Source: Thermoanaerobaculia bacterium (lineage in GTDB: Bacteria > Acidobacteriota > Thermoanaerobaculia > UBA5066). Taken from it: DNA of 42,218 bases. Location: NCBI GenBank assembly GCA_022071945.1, contig JAJVIN010000043.1, positions 1 through 42,218 of the forward strand. The letters run 5' to 3'. The position numbers and the translations under genes were made by a program. Positions within the stretch are counted from its first letter, which is position 1. The number at the start of each line of letters is the position of its first letter. Under the pieces are notes generated by a model that saw only the letters and a program-made list of their open reading frames with translations, was not told the origin of the DNA and ran no database searches. Below are positions 16,069-24,887 of this stretch, piece after piece.

Positions 16069-16965
16069 CTACGAATCTCGCAGGATGGCGGGCGGCGGAG
16101 ACGAGGGAATCCATGTGAACTCGCGCTGGGCGGTTCCCAGGAGCCCGATGTTGATTCCCATTCGCTTCTCGAAGGCGCGCGCCAGGGGAACGAGGGTCGG
16201 AGGCGCAGAGCGCACGGGTGAGCGGACCGCCACGAGGATGATGTTCGCCGACTCCAGGCTCGAGAAGAGGTGCACTCGTGGAAACACGGCCTGGAAGGTC
16301 TCGACCACGGCGGGGGCGAGGGGATTCGTCTCGACGGGCTGGAGGTTGGCGACGGCGACTCCGCCGGGCCGCAGCCGCCTCTTCAGGCTGTTCATGCACT
16401 CGAACGTCAGGAGATGTTCCGGGATGTCCGGGCCAATGAAGCAGTCGAGGAAGATCATGTCGTACCGGTTCCGCCCGGCCTCGAGAAAGGCGCGCGCATC
16501 GGCGACGTGAACCGGGATCTCTTCCGGGAACCCGAAGTAGTCGTGGGCCGTCTCCACGATTCCACAATCGACCTCGACGACCTCGATCGCGGAGGCGGGA
16601 AGGAGTCTGTGGACAAAGCCCGAGAGCGAGCCGGCGCCGAGTCCGGCGAAGAGAACCGAGCGGACCTCGCCTTCCAGGACCGCGAGCCCGATCAGTGAAT
16701 TGCGGTTGTACTCGAGCACCAGATCGGCCGGTGAATCCAGCCACATCGCGCCCTGGATGATGTCGATCTGATTCGAGTAGAGGTAGCGCGTACGTTCCGA
16801 CGGACAGTCGGCGACGATGATTTCCTGAAGCGGAGTCTGTCTGCGATGGATGATCTCGACGGGCGGATCGTCCGCCAGCGACAGGGCCAAGATTCGCGGG
16901 GACTTCCGCCGCCTTTCTGACTTCACGGAAGGCCTATTCTGGACGAAGGCGTCCTCTTCCGACAC
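16069..16965 (-). CDS. Spermidine synthase-fold methyltransferase-like protein
   Basis: A 298-residue protein of the polyamine aminopropyltransferase superfamily. The nucleotide-binding strand-loop is VLFAGLGAGSLSGFVHRLLP; VVEVDCGIV is the acidic strand that holds the ribose, and MIFLDCFIGPDIPEHLL takes the position of the catalytic loop. The usual GGG motif is GLGAG, and the DxxDP-type substrate residues are replaced, so true spermidine synthesis is doubtful; many such proteins have unassigned roles. GTG 16965 follows the patatin-like gene stop by about 18 nt, so the two are probably one transcript. No polyamine genes are nearby. Confidence 0.72.
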   Translation of the reverse strand: MSEEDAFVQNRPSVKSERRRKSPRILALSLADDPPVEIIHRRQTPLQEIIVADCPSERTRYLYSNQIDIIQGAMWLDSPADLVLEYNRNSLIGLAVLEGEVRSVLFAGLGAGSLSGFVHRLLPASAIEVVEVDCGIVETAHDYFGFPEEIPVHVADARAFLEAGRNRYDMIFLDCFIGPDIPEHLLTFECMNSLKRRLRPGGVAVANLQPVETNPLAPAVVETFQAVFPRVHLFSSLESANIILVAVRSPVRSAPPTLVPLARAFEKRMGINIGLLGTAQREFTWIPSSPPPAILRDS

Positions 16966-16983
16966 CTGGCCCTACTCAGGCGG

Positions 16984-18777
16984 TCAGGCGGCTCCGGATT
17001 CGAGGGCGGGAAGCGGACGAGTGACGACCCTCGGGCTGACCCGGTTCGCGGTCCGAAGAACGGGGCGTCCGTCGGGGAAGAAGTCCTGAAACGACAGCTC
17101 CCGCGTCCCTTCGAGCCTTTTGGCAACCTCTTCTGCCCTGGCCGTGTCGAGGTGGAGGCCCCGCGCCGCCAGGTCTCCCGACATCCTGTGTCTGAGGTGC
17201 AGGATCCTCTGCAGGGTCGAGAGGTAGGCGCCCTTCCAGATGGTCAGGTACGGCCGGTGATCCATCGGGTTGACGGACATGACGCGGCGAAGCCGGTTCG
17301 CGGGCAAGAACGTGTAGAAGCTCACCTCGGGGTGCTGCCTGAGAGCCCAGTAGCGGGTGAGCTCGAACCGGGTGTAGGTGACCGTCCGGATGTCCTGATC
17401 GACGTTGTAAAGGGCTCCCCGGTTGTGGGCGTAGCCCGGCCGCTTGGACACGTAAGGGACGAACGGGTCGATGGCGAAGATGAGGGTCGCGCCGCGGCGA
17501 ATGGCCTCGGTGAAGTTGGACGTGCGGGTGATGGCGCCATCGCAGAAGTACCGTCCCCCGATCTCCGTCGACTGGAAGACGGGGTTGATGCTGATCGAAG
17601 CTTCGATCGCCCGGCTGATCGGGAGCTCGTCGTTCGGCGGATCGCCGAAGAGGACGTGGGCGCGGGCGTCCTGTTCCGTCGCTCCGATGTAGAGCCGGTT
17701 CCGGAGTCTCCGAAAGCTGTTCGTCGTCCCGGGCTTGGAGAACATTTCCCGAAGGACCCTCTCGAATCCCGAGGCCTTGAAGGGGGCGCTGAACATGTCC
17801 GAGTACCCGAGCAGGAGAGCCTCCATCGAGTCCCCCGTGCCGTTGGGCAGAAGAGTCTCCCGGACCCGCTGCGCCAGAGTCTTGAACGGGCTCAGCAGGC
17901 TTCCCAGGTTGAGGTGCTCGACCTGCAAGAGGGAGAGGCTCATCGGCGAGATGCGGCCGCCGGTCACCCCGTCGACGGCGGCCATGAACTCCTCGATGGT
18001 GTAACCGTTGGCCAGAACTCCCGTCACGACGGCTCCGGCGCTGATCCCGAAGAGCATGTCGAAGGAGTGGAGGGCTCCCGGCGGGAGACAGTCTCCGAGG
18101 CACTTCAAGACTCCCAGCTCGAAGTAGATGCCGGTCGTTCCGCCGCCCGCGGCGCACAGGGCGGTCGTCCCGAATCCGTGAGGTGCGGTTCTCGTCTTGA
18201 TCTCGTCCAGGAGGATCGCGGGGAAGCGAGCCTGTTCTCCGCCTGGCGTGAGCTCGCAGGGGAAGGGCTCCCTGACGACGCCGCCGACGCCGCGCGCGCC
18301 GAGAGAGCGGATCGTCTCGTCCACCTCCCGCGAATCGCGGCCCGCGACCAGGGCGAGCACCCGTCTGAATCCGTACCGGAGCTCGACATCCTCTTCCTGG
18401 TCCATCGTGTCGAGAAACTCGAGGCCTCGATCGAAGGCCCCGCGAGCCGCCTTCTGTCCGGGACTGGGCCGCAGGTCGAGAATGACCATGTTGAAGTAGT
18501 GGCGGTGCAACTCGGCGAGGGCGCGGACGGGGCTCTTGACGACGAGGAAGCAGAGGCTGAGGCCGGGCGAGAGAAAGGCGAAGCCATCCTTCGACCGGCT
18601 CACGGTCGTGAAGGGCAGCGTCTCGAGCTCCGAGATGAGGCTCTCGAGTCTTTCCGGGTTCGTCGAGAAAAAGAGAATGCTCTTGCCGAGAGTGGGCTCG
18701 CTTGAGCGAGTCTGGGGCGAAGTCAGAGCGGCCTTTGGGGAACTAGCTGGCAGCCGCGCGCCGCGCGCTCGTTTCAC
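16984..18777 (-). CDS. Patatin-like phospholipase with receiver-like N-terminal domain
   Basis: A 597-residue two-part protein. Residues 1-200 resemble a degenerate receiver: SILFFSTNPERLESLI, then MVILDLRPSPGQ with an Asp where the phospho-acceptor strand would end, then RRVLALVAGRDS and GVGGVVREPF. From about 215 there is a patatin hydrolase: glycine-rich oxyanion loop AAGGGTTGIYFELG, nucleophile elbow FGISAGAVVTG (GxSxG) and dyad Asp in CDGAITRTSNF. It probably hydrolyses membrane lipid acyl esters, perhaps under control of the N-terminal domain. The open frame extends far upstream opposite the PPK2 gene, but GTG 18777 is chosen since a GATAAT -10-like box lies 6 nt before it, suggesting a leaderless mRNA. 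Divergent from ppk2. Confidence 0.78.
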   Translation of the reverse strand: MKRARGARLPASSPKAALTSPQTRSSEPTLGKSILFFSTNPERLESLISELETLPFTTVSRSKDGFAFLSPGLSLCFLVVKSPVRALAELHRHYFNMVILDLRPSPGQKAARGAFDRGLEFLDTMDQEEDVELRYGFRRVLALVAGRDSREVDETIRSLGARGVGGVVREPFPCELTPGGEQARFPAILLDEIKTRTAPHGFGTTALCAAGGGTTGIYFELGVLKCLGDCLPPGALHSFDMLFGISAGAVVTGVLANGYTIEEFMAAVDGVTGGRISPMSLSLLQVEHLNLGSLLSPFKTLAQRVRETLLPNGTGDSMEALLLGYSDMFSAPFKASGFERVLREMFSKPGTTNSFRRLRNRLYIGATEQDARAHVLFGDPPNDELPISRAIEASISINPVFQSTEIGGRYFCDGAITRTSNFTEAIRRGATLIFAIDPFVPYVSKRPGYAHNRGALYNVDQDIRTVTYTRFELTRYWALRQHPEVSFYTFLPANRLRRVMSVNPMDHRPYLTIWKGAYLSTLQRILHLRHRMSGDLAARGLHLDTARAEEVAKRLEGTRELSFQDFFPDGRPVLRTANRVSPRVVTRPLPALESGAA

Positions 18778-18783
18778 GGTTCC

Positions 18784-18789
18784 ATTATC
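18784..18789 (-). promoter_or_regulatory. Putative -10 element giving a leaderless patatin transcript
   Basis: On the minus strand GATAAT (18789-18784) is a 5-of-6 match to the -10 consensus and ends 6 nt before GTG 18777. There is no Shine-Dalgarno before the GTG, and no good -35 at 17 nt, so support is partial. Confidence 0.35.
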
Positions 18790-18927
18790 CGGCAGTTGGC
18801 GCCTCTCGCATCCATCAATTGAGCAGAGCCCGGCGTGACAGACAGGCGTATAGTGAGAAACCAGCCGGAGAACGCCGCGTGCGAGTCTTTTCCCGGCGGG
18901 GCCGGGCCGGCTTCGTGGAGGACACGG

Positions 18928-20406
18928 ATGTTCGAGTCCGCAGAGCTCGGCCACAAGATCGACAAAAAGACGTTCGAAGAAGAAGTCCCGGTCCTGAGGG
19001 AGCAACTCCTCGCCGTTCAGTACGACGTTCTGAAGAAGGCGGAGTTCCCCGTGATCGTTCTCGTCGGGGGCGTGGATGGCGCGGGAAAGGGCGAGACGGT
19101 CAACGTGCTCAACGAGTGGATGGATCCCCGCCATATCCATACCCACGCCATGGGGGCGCCGACCGACGAGGAGAAGGAGCGGCCGTCCATGTGGAGGTTC
19201 TGGCGCGCCTTGCCTCCCAAGGGGAAGATGGGGATCTTCTTCGGGTCCTGGTACACCCAGCCCATCATCCAGAGGGTCTACCGGCAGATCAAAGTGGCCG
19301 AGTTCGACCAGCGCCTCGAGGACATCGTCCGCTTCGAGCGGATGCTCGCCGCCGAAGGGGCCCTCATCGTCAAGTTCTGGCTGCACCTCTCGCCGGACCG
19401 GCAGCAAAAGCGGCTGCGAGCCTTGGAGAAAGACCCGAAGACCCGCTGGAGGGTCACGAAGCTGGACTGGGAGCGCTTTGCCCTCGTCGACAAGTTCCGC
19501 AAGGTCTCCGAACATGCCCTGCGCGAGACGAGCCGGGCCGAAGCCCCCTGGACGATCGTCGAGGGGCTCGACAACCGTTACAGGAGCCTGACCGTCGGCC
19601 GGACGCTGCTGTCGGCCATGCAGGAGCGTCTCGTGAACCCTCCGGTGAAGGCGGGCCAGGCCATTCGCGTCGCGGTGACGTCTCCCGACAAGCTCGATCT
19701 CCTCAGGGCTCTCGACATGACCCAGAAGGTGAAGAACAAGAAGAAGTACGACGAGGAGCTCGAGGACCTGCAGGCCCGTCTCAATCAGCTCTCGAGGGAC
19801 AAAGGCTTCAGGAACCACTCTGTCGTCGCTGTTTTCGAGGGGTCGGACGCGGCCGGTAAGGGCGGCGCGATCAGGCGCGTGACTCGTGCGGTGGACGCTC
19901 GCGTCGTGCGCGTGATCCCCATCGCGGCGCCGACCGAGGAAGAGCGCGCCCAGCCGTACCTCTGGCGGTTCTGGAGACCCCTGCCCCGGCGCGGGAGCAT
20001 CGCCATCTTCGACCGGTCCTGGTACGGCCGGGTTCTCGTGGAGAGGGTCGAAGGCTTCTGCTCGGAGGCAGCCTGGCGGCGAGCCTACTCCGAGATCTAC
20101 GACTTCGAGGAGCAGCTGACGAAGAGCGGCATCATCGTGATCAAGTTCTGGCTCGCCATCAGCAAGGACGAGCAGCTGAGGCGGTTCAAGGAGCGGGAGA
20201 ACACCTCGTTCAAGCGCTTCAAGATCGGCCCCGAGGACTGGCGGAACCGCGAGAAGTGGGACCAGTACGAGGAAGCGGTCTGCGAGATGGTCGACCGCAC
20301 GAGCACGTCCCTCGCTCCCTGGACCCTCGTCGAGTCCGACGACAAGGACTTCGCGCGGCTGAAAGTCTTGCGGACGTTCTGCGACCGAATCGAGAAAGCC
20401 CTGTAA
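18928..20406 (+). CDS. Two-domain polyphosphate kinase 2 (polyphosphate:AMP phosphotransferase type)
   Basis: A 492-residue tandem PPK2. Both halves carry Walker A and lid elements: GGVDGAGKGE (about 46-55) with FFGSWYTQPI in the N-terminal half, and EGSDAAGKGG (about 303-312) with FDRSWYGRVLVERVEG in the C-terminal half. The canonical lid DRSWY is intact only in the second domain; the first has FGSWY, as expected if one domain is structural. Two-domain PPK2 enzymes usually phosphorylate AMP to ADP with polyphosphate. ATG 18928 has GGAGG 7 nt upstream and is preferred to the first ATG of the frame at 18835. A TATAGT box at 18849-18854 could serve as its -10. It stands alone, followed by a bidirectional terminator hairpin. 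Confidence 0.92.
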   Translation: MFESAELGHKIDKKTFEEEVPVLREQLLAVQYDVLKKAEFPVIVLVGGVDGAGKGETVNVLNEWMDPRHIHTHAMGAPTDEEKERPSMWRFWRALPPKGKMGIFFGSWYTQPIIQRVYRQIKVAEFDQRLEDIVRFERMLAAEGALIVKFWLHLSPDRQQKRLRALEKDPKTRWRVTKLDWERFALVDKFRKVSEHALRETSRAEAPWTIVEGLDNRYRSLTVGRTLLSAMQERLVNPPVKAGQAIRVAVTSPDKLDLLRALDMTQKVKNKKKYDEELEDLQARLNQLSRDKGFRNHSVVAVFEGSDAAGKGGAIRRVTRAVDARVVRVIPIAAPTEEERAQPYLWRFWRPLPRRGSIAIFDRSWYGRVLVERVEGFCSEAAWRRAYSEIYDFEEQLTKSGIIVIKFWLAISKDEQLRRFKERENTSFKRFKIGPEDWRNREKWDQYEEAVCEMVDRTSTSLAPWTLVESDDKDFARLKVLRTFCDRIEKAL

Positions 20407-20476
20407 CCAGGACGGGCTCGTCCCCGGCGCTGGGATCCGGCTGACCCGACTGGAGACGACCGACGAAGGAACTCGA

Positions 20477-20497
20477 GCCCGGACCTGGAGTCCGGGC
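20477..20497. terminator. Hairpin terminator between convergent ppk2 and sugar kinase genes
   Basis: A perfect 8-bp stem GCCCGGAC (20477-20484) with GTCCGGGC (20490-20497) and a 5-nt loop CTGGA. The flanks are only mildly T-rich on either strand. It lies in the 103-nt gap between convergent stops, so it can serve both genes. Confidence 0.65.
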
Positions 20498-20509
20498 CGA
20501 GATGTCTTC

Positions 20510-21406
20510 CTATCGAATCCTCTCCATCAGCTCCGGCTCGGTGAGGAATCCCTCCGCCGCTCCCGCGGTCCCGATCTTGTGCGAAGCAAAGAGAATGGCT
20601 CCCCGGATCGCCAGGCGTGGATCTTTCGTCTTCACGTAGAGGTGGAGAAACGCGGAAAAGAGCGCATCGCCCGCGCCGATCGTGTTGACGACCGGCCGGG
20701 ACGTGACCGCCGGGTGAATCTCCGCGCTCCCACCCTCTCTGAGGGCGAGAAGCGCGCCCTTTTCTCCCATGCCGATCACGACAATCCGGTTCCCGTACGT
20801 GCCGATGAGCTCGCGCGCCACCTCGTGAGGCGGACCGGGAAGCGACTCGTCACTCAGGAAGAGGATGTCCGCGGCGGAAAGGAAGTCGCGGTTGTAAGCG
20901 TCGTTCACGTCCGACAGGACATGGACGTCGGTCGCGATCAGCTTCCCCTCTCGACGGGCTCTCGACAGAAGGGGGCGCGAGAAGTTGATGTTGCACAGGG
21001 CACAGACGTCAGCGAAGGCGAGCGCTCGCTCCGGGAGCTCTTCTGGAACGGGGATTTCCTGCACGTCCTTCAGATCGACATGGATCTGGCGCCTTCCTGA
21101 CGGCTCGTAGAGGATGACCGACTGCGGTGTCTCCCTGGCGCCGCCGGAAAGGAACTCGGGCGACAGGCCGTCTGCCGCAAAGGCGAGCCTGACGAGGGAG
21201 CTCGCGGCGTCGTGTCCGATGAACGAGAGAAGCCGGACGTCGTCCCCGAGACTCGACAGGGCCTTCGCCACGTTGTACCCGACGCCCGAGACGGAACTTC
21301 GAACTCCAAAGAATGCGAAGCGCACGGGGAAGTACGGGATCGGAAAGCCATCGACGGCGGCGGTGTTCTCGATGTTGATGAGGCCCGAAACGAGGATTCT
21401 GGTCAT
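20510..21406 (-). CDS. PfkB-family sugar (ribokinase-like) kinase
   Basis: ATP-dependent carbohydrate or nucleoside kinase, 298 residues. PfkB signatures: an N-terminal GLINIENTAAVDG strand, the substrate/glycine region SSVSGVGYNVAKALSSLG (37-54), and the anion-hole motif NTIGAGDALFSAF (241-253) with catalytic Asp247. ATG 21406 follows AAAGG. The substrate cannot be assigned; the sequence lacks the features that define ribokinase or fructokinase subfamilies. It stands alone, convergent with ppk2 and 90 nt downstream of the tricorn-like gene, separated from it by a strong terminator. Confidence 0.85.
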   Translation of the reverse strand: MTRILVSGLINIENTAAVDGFPIPYFPVRFAFFGVRSSVSGVGYNVAKALSSLGDDVRLLSFIGHDAASSLVRLAFAADGLSPEFLSGGARETPQSVILYEPSGRRQIHVDLKDVQEIPVPEELPERALAFADVCALCNINFSRPLLSRARREGKLIATDVHVLSDVNDAYNRDFLSAADILFLSDESLPGPPHEVARELIGTYGNRIVVIGMGEKGALLALREGGSAEIHPAVTSRPVVNTIGAGDALFSAFLHLYVKTKDPRLAIRGAILFASHKIGTAGAAEGFLTEPELMERIR

Positions 21407-21432
21407 GGCCTTTCTTGTTCCGGTGACGGAAG

Positions 21433-21478
21433 AGAAGGAAAAGGCCCCCCGCTTGCTCTTCGGCAGCGGCGGGGGGCC
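21433..21478 (-). terminator. Intrinsic terminator of the tricorn-like protease gene
   Basis: On the minus strand GGCCCCCCGC (21478-21469) pairs perfectly with GCGGGGGGCC (21452-21443), 10 bp with a 16-nt loop, followed by TTTTCCTTCT. It begins 18 nt after the protease gene stop. Confidence 0.9.
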
Positions 21479-21496
21479 AGGATCCGGTTTTCGGGT

Positions 21497-24400
21497 TCAG
21501 TTCTTCGTCATGTCGGGGGGAGTGGGGACCTTCGGGGCGGGCGGCGGGGATTTCTGGAGTTCCTCGAGAAGAACCTGCACGCCCTTTTCGAGCGACGGAT
21601 CGCCGCCGGCCATGCGGCTCTCGGGGAGGTCGATCACCTCGATGTCGGGCGACACGCCCTCGTTCTCGATGATCCACTCCCCCCGCTCGTCGTAAATCCG
21701 GAAGGTCGGGACGTTCAGGGACCCGCCGTCGACGAAGCCGGGGTTTCCGGAAAGTCCGATCAGGCCTCCCCAGGTCCGGGTTCCGATCAGCTTTCCGAGC
21801 TTGTTCTTCTTGAAGTAGTAGGGGAGCGCGTCGCCGCCCGAGGACGAGTACCCGTTGATGAGCATGACCTTCGGGCCGTCGTGAGCGAATCCGGGAGTCT
21901 TGAACCCCTCGATGCCGCGGCGGGCCCACCAGGAGAGGGTCTTTCTCGTGAAGTACTCGGTGGTACGGTCCGGGATGAAGCCCCCGCCGTTGTACCGGTC
22001 GTCGATGATGAGGGCCTGTTTGTGAGCCTGTCCGTAGAAGAGCTTCTGCAGCATCCGGTTGCCGTCGAGGGCCGTGTCGGGCAGGTGGATGTAGCCGATC
22101 TTTCCGCCTGACAGCTTGTCGACGAGGGCCATCCTCGAGCGGATCCAGTCGAGGTAGAGGAGGTTCAGCTCCGAGTCGATCGGCCGGACGGTCACCGTGC
22201 GGGCGCCGTTGGATGAGGCCGAGGTGTTGACCGTCAGGACGACCTGCTTGTTCGCCTTGTTCTCGAGGAACGAGTAGGGGTTGTCGGTGGTCTTGACCTC
22301 GGCGCCGTCAATCGCGATGAGAAAGTCGCCTTCCTTCACGTCGACTCCGGGCTCGGTGAGAGGGGAGCGGTAGTCCTCGTGCCAGTTTTCGCCCTCGAGG
22401 ATACGGACGATCTTGTATCTCCCGGAGGCATCAGCCGAAAGCTCGGCGCCCAGCATGCCTCCGGCGATCCTCTCGATCTTCGGTTCGTCCCCGGACGCGA
22501 CGTAGGTGTGGCCGGCCTCGAGCTCGCCCAGGACCTCTCCAAACAAGAAGTCGAGATCCCCGCGGTGAGCGACGTAGGGGACGAGGGTTCCGTATCGCTT
22601 CGCCAGGGCGTTCCAGTCGTAGCCGTGCATCCTGGCGTCGTAGAACCAGTCGCGCGTGATCCGGATGCCGTCGTCCCAGATCTGCTTCCACTCGGCCTTC
22701 GCGTCGAGCTTGACCTTCAGGCCGGAGAGATCGAGCTTGCCGTCGCCGGCCTTCAGACCGGCCTTGGCGTCGGCGATGCCCCAGTCCTTGCCGGCGCGGT
22801 AGAGCAGCTTCTTCCCATCGAAGGAGAGCGTGTAGCCCGCCACGCCGTCGAGCGCCTTCTCTTCCTTCCGTTCCTTCAAGTCGTACCGGTACAGGGCGGC
22901 ATCCGCGCCAGCCGCAGCTGGCGCGCCAGCATCCTTGATGTAGAAAACGGCGCCTTCCGCGGCGAGGAGCGACCGGTAACTGCCCGGCTTGAGGCCGGGA
23001 AGGGCGATCGTGCGAGCGAGAAAGCCGGTTCCCGTGATCATGACGGGCTCGGGGCCCTTCTTCTCGGCCGGCTTGTCCTTGGAGTCCTTGCCTCCCTTCG
23101 CGGCACCGGCCTTCTCGGTGGGTTTTTCTTCGGCCTTCCCCTTCTCTTCATCGCTCTTCGGAGGGAACAGAGCCGGGACGGATCCGTTCAGGGAGACGGC
23201 GTAGACGCGTGTGGCGTTCTCGTAGATGAAGTTGAACTCGTAGTCGCTGAAGGTCGGGGCGTAGTCGCGATTGCTGAGAAAGAAGAGGTACTTGCCGTCG
23301 GAACTGAACACGGGGTCGAAGTCCTGGGTCATCCCGTCTCCCAGGGGGTAAACCTTCTTCGCGTCCAGGGAGTAGAGGGCGATCCCGCGGATCCGCGACG
23401 GATAGCTCTTCTCGTAGGCGACCGAGCGGCCATCGGGAGAGAACTTGTAGTTGAGAAGGTCCTCGCGTTCTCCGGTGTCGATCGTCTCGAGGGCGCCCGT
23501 GCCGATGTCCAGAAGCTGAAGGCGGAGGGTCCGGTCGGAGAAGAGGAGCTTCTTTCCGTCCGGGCTGAAGACCGGCGGGAACTTCCAGGATGTCCCGTTT
23601 CTCGTGAGCTGCCTCGGCTGTCCCGAACCGTCCTGATTGCGGATGTAGATCTCGTACTCGCCGGATGCGTCCGACAGGTAGGCGATGGACGTGCCGTCGG
23701 GGGACCAGACGGCCGAGTGCTCCCGGACCCCCTGTGTCCCGCTCAGGTTGCGGGTGGCGCCATCCTTGGCGGGAACGGAAAAGAGCTCGCCCCTTGCCTC
23801 GAGAACCGCCCTCGCTCCGGAGGGGGAGAGGACCCCTCGGGTGGCGTTCTCGCGGACGTCCTTCCACTGTGGCACCGTCGCGGCCATGTCGGCCCCGAGC
23901 GTGATCTCGAGCTTGTCTGTCTTTCCGCTCGCGAGGTCTAAGCGGTAGAGGTAGCCGCCATTCATGAACACGATGGCGCCATCGCCCAGGCTCGGCCACA
24001 GGACGTCGAACTCGGTGAAGTTCGTGACTTTCTTCGTGGACTTGGTCTCGAGATCGAGCGCGAAGATGTTGAGAGTCGTCTCGCGGTCGGACGTGAAGTA
24101 GACGGTGCCCTTCCACCACATGGGGAAGTTGTCGGTTCCCTTCCAGTCGGTGAGCCTCTCGGACTTCTTCTTCTCGAGGTCGAAGATCCAGACGTCCTGG
24201 GCGCGGCCTCCGAGGGTCCTCTTCCAGGTCCGGAATTCACGGTCGACCGGGCAGTAGGCGAGCTTCTTGCCGTCGGGGGAGAGCGAGGCGCTGCCTCCCT
24301 CGGGGAGCGGGAGCGGGGTTTCGAGCCCCCCCTTCGGATCCACGACGAAGTAGCGGCCCATTCGCTCGCCGAACGGCGTGCGGTTCATCCGGACCAGGAT

Positions 24401-24805
24401 CTTGCCGTCGGGCGTCCAGCCCTGAATCCAGTAGTCCCAGCCGCCGCGCGGGGGCATCGGACCCACGTCGGTGTAGAAGGTCAGCTGCCTCGGCGTCCCA
24501 CCCGCGGACGGCATGACGTAGACCTGCCTGCTTCCCGAGTACTCGGCGGAAAACGCGATCCAGTTCCCGTCCGGAGAGATCTTGGGGAAGAGCTCCACGC
24601 CAGGGTGTGCGGTCAGGCGGTAGGCCTGTCCCCCCTTCGTGGAAGCCCGCCAGATGTCGCCCGCGTAGACGAAGACGACCGCCTCCCCCCGGATGTCGGG
24701 AAATCGAAGCAGCCGTGCCTCGGGAGCCGGGGGCAGGCTCGCGGCGAGGAGAGTCGTCGAGAACAGGAAGATCGCGGCGCCAGGGAGCGCCCGTGGTGTC
24801 TTCAT
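21497..24805 (-). CDS. Tricorn-like protease: exported beta-propeller, PDZ and S41 peptidase
   Basis: A 1102-residue exported peptidase related to archaeal tricorn core protein. A signal peptide covers about residues 1-25 (FLFSTTLLAASLPPAPEA). Residues 30-560 are WD40/PD40-like propeller repeats with many ISPDGNWIAF, FSPDGKKLLF and SSDGKYLFFL blades. A Lys/Glu-rich linker (about 555-590) precedes further blades, a PDZ domain near 810-890 and an S41 catalytic domain near 900-1075. The likely nucleophile is in INGYSSSGGDAL (about 985), and DDRYNGGGF forms the oxyanion region. Tricorn enzymes cut peptides to short products, but bacterial members with signal peptides act in the periplasm. ATG 24805 has AAAGGA upstream. 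Monocistronic, with its own terminator. Confidence 0.92.
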   Translation of the reverse strand: MKTPRALPGAAIFLFSTTLLAASLPPAPEARLLRFPDIRGEAVVFVYAGDIWRASTKGGQAYRLTAHPGVELFPKISPDGNWIAFSAEYSGSRQVYVMPSAGGTPRQLTFYTDVGPMPPRGGWDYWIQGWTPDGKILVRMNRTPFGERMGRYFVVDPKGGLETPLPLPEGGSASLSPDGKKLAYCPVDREFRTWKRTLGGRAQDVWIFDLEKKKSERLTDWKGTDNFPMWWKGTVYFTSDRETTLNIFALDLETKSTKKVTNFTEFDVLWPSLGDGAIVFMNGGYLYRLDLASGKTDKLEITLGADMAATVPQWKDVRENATRGVLSPSGARAVLEARGELFSVPAKDGATRNLSGTQGVREHSAVWSPDGTSIAYLSDASGEYEIYIRNQDGSGQPRQLTRNGTSWKFPPVFSPDGKKLLFSDRTLRLQLLDIGTGALETIDTGEREDLLNYKFSPDGRSVAYEKSYPSRIRGIALYSLDAKKVYPLGDGMTQDFDPVFSSDGKYLFFLSNRDYAPTFSDYEFNFIYENATRVYAVSLNGSVPALFPPKSDEEKGKAEEKPTEKAGAAKGGKDSKDKPAEKKGPEPVMITGTGFLARTIALPGLKPGSYRSLLAAEGAVFYIKDAGAPAAAGADAALYRYDLKERKEEKALDGVAGYTLSFDGKKLLYRAGKDWGIADAKAGLKAGDGKLDLSGLKVKLDAKAEWKQIWDDGIRITRDWFYDARMHGYDWNALAKRYGTLVPYVAHRGDLDFLFGEVLGELEAGHTYVASGDEPKIERIAGGMLGAELSADASGRYKIVRILEGENWHEDYRSPLTEPGVDVKEGDFLIAIDGAEVKTTDNPYSFLENKANKQVVLTVNTSASSNGARTVTVRPIDSELNLLYLDWIRSRMALVDKLSGGKIGYIHLPDTALDGNRMLQKLFYGQAHKQALIIDDRYNGGGFIPDRTTEYFTRKTLSWWARRGIEGFKTPGFAHDGPKVMLINGYSSSGGDALPYYFKKNKLGKLIGTRTWGGLIGLSGNPGFVDGGSLNVPTFRIYDERGEWIIENEGVSPDIEVIDLPESRMAGGDPSLEKGVQVLLEELQKSPPPAPKVPTPPDMTKN

Positions 24806-24887
24806 GGATGGTCCTTTCTGGAGCCGGCGCCGGGCGTCCGCCCGAGGCCGTGTCGAGAAGATGGCTCTACTGGCATTCGGTGAGAAG

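Noticed and set aside
18835-18927. Earlier ATG start for ppk2 at 18835
   Set aside because: The added 31 residues are not family-like, and ATG 18928 has a strong GGAGG site at the right distance.
18778-19818. N-terminal extension of the patatin-like ORF opposite ppk2
   Set aside because: The extension overlaps a well-supported PPK2 gene on the other strand and has no family similarity; the start is placed at GTG 18777.
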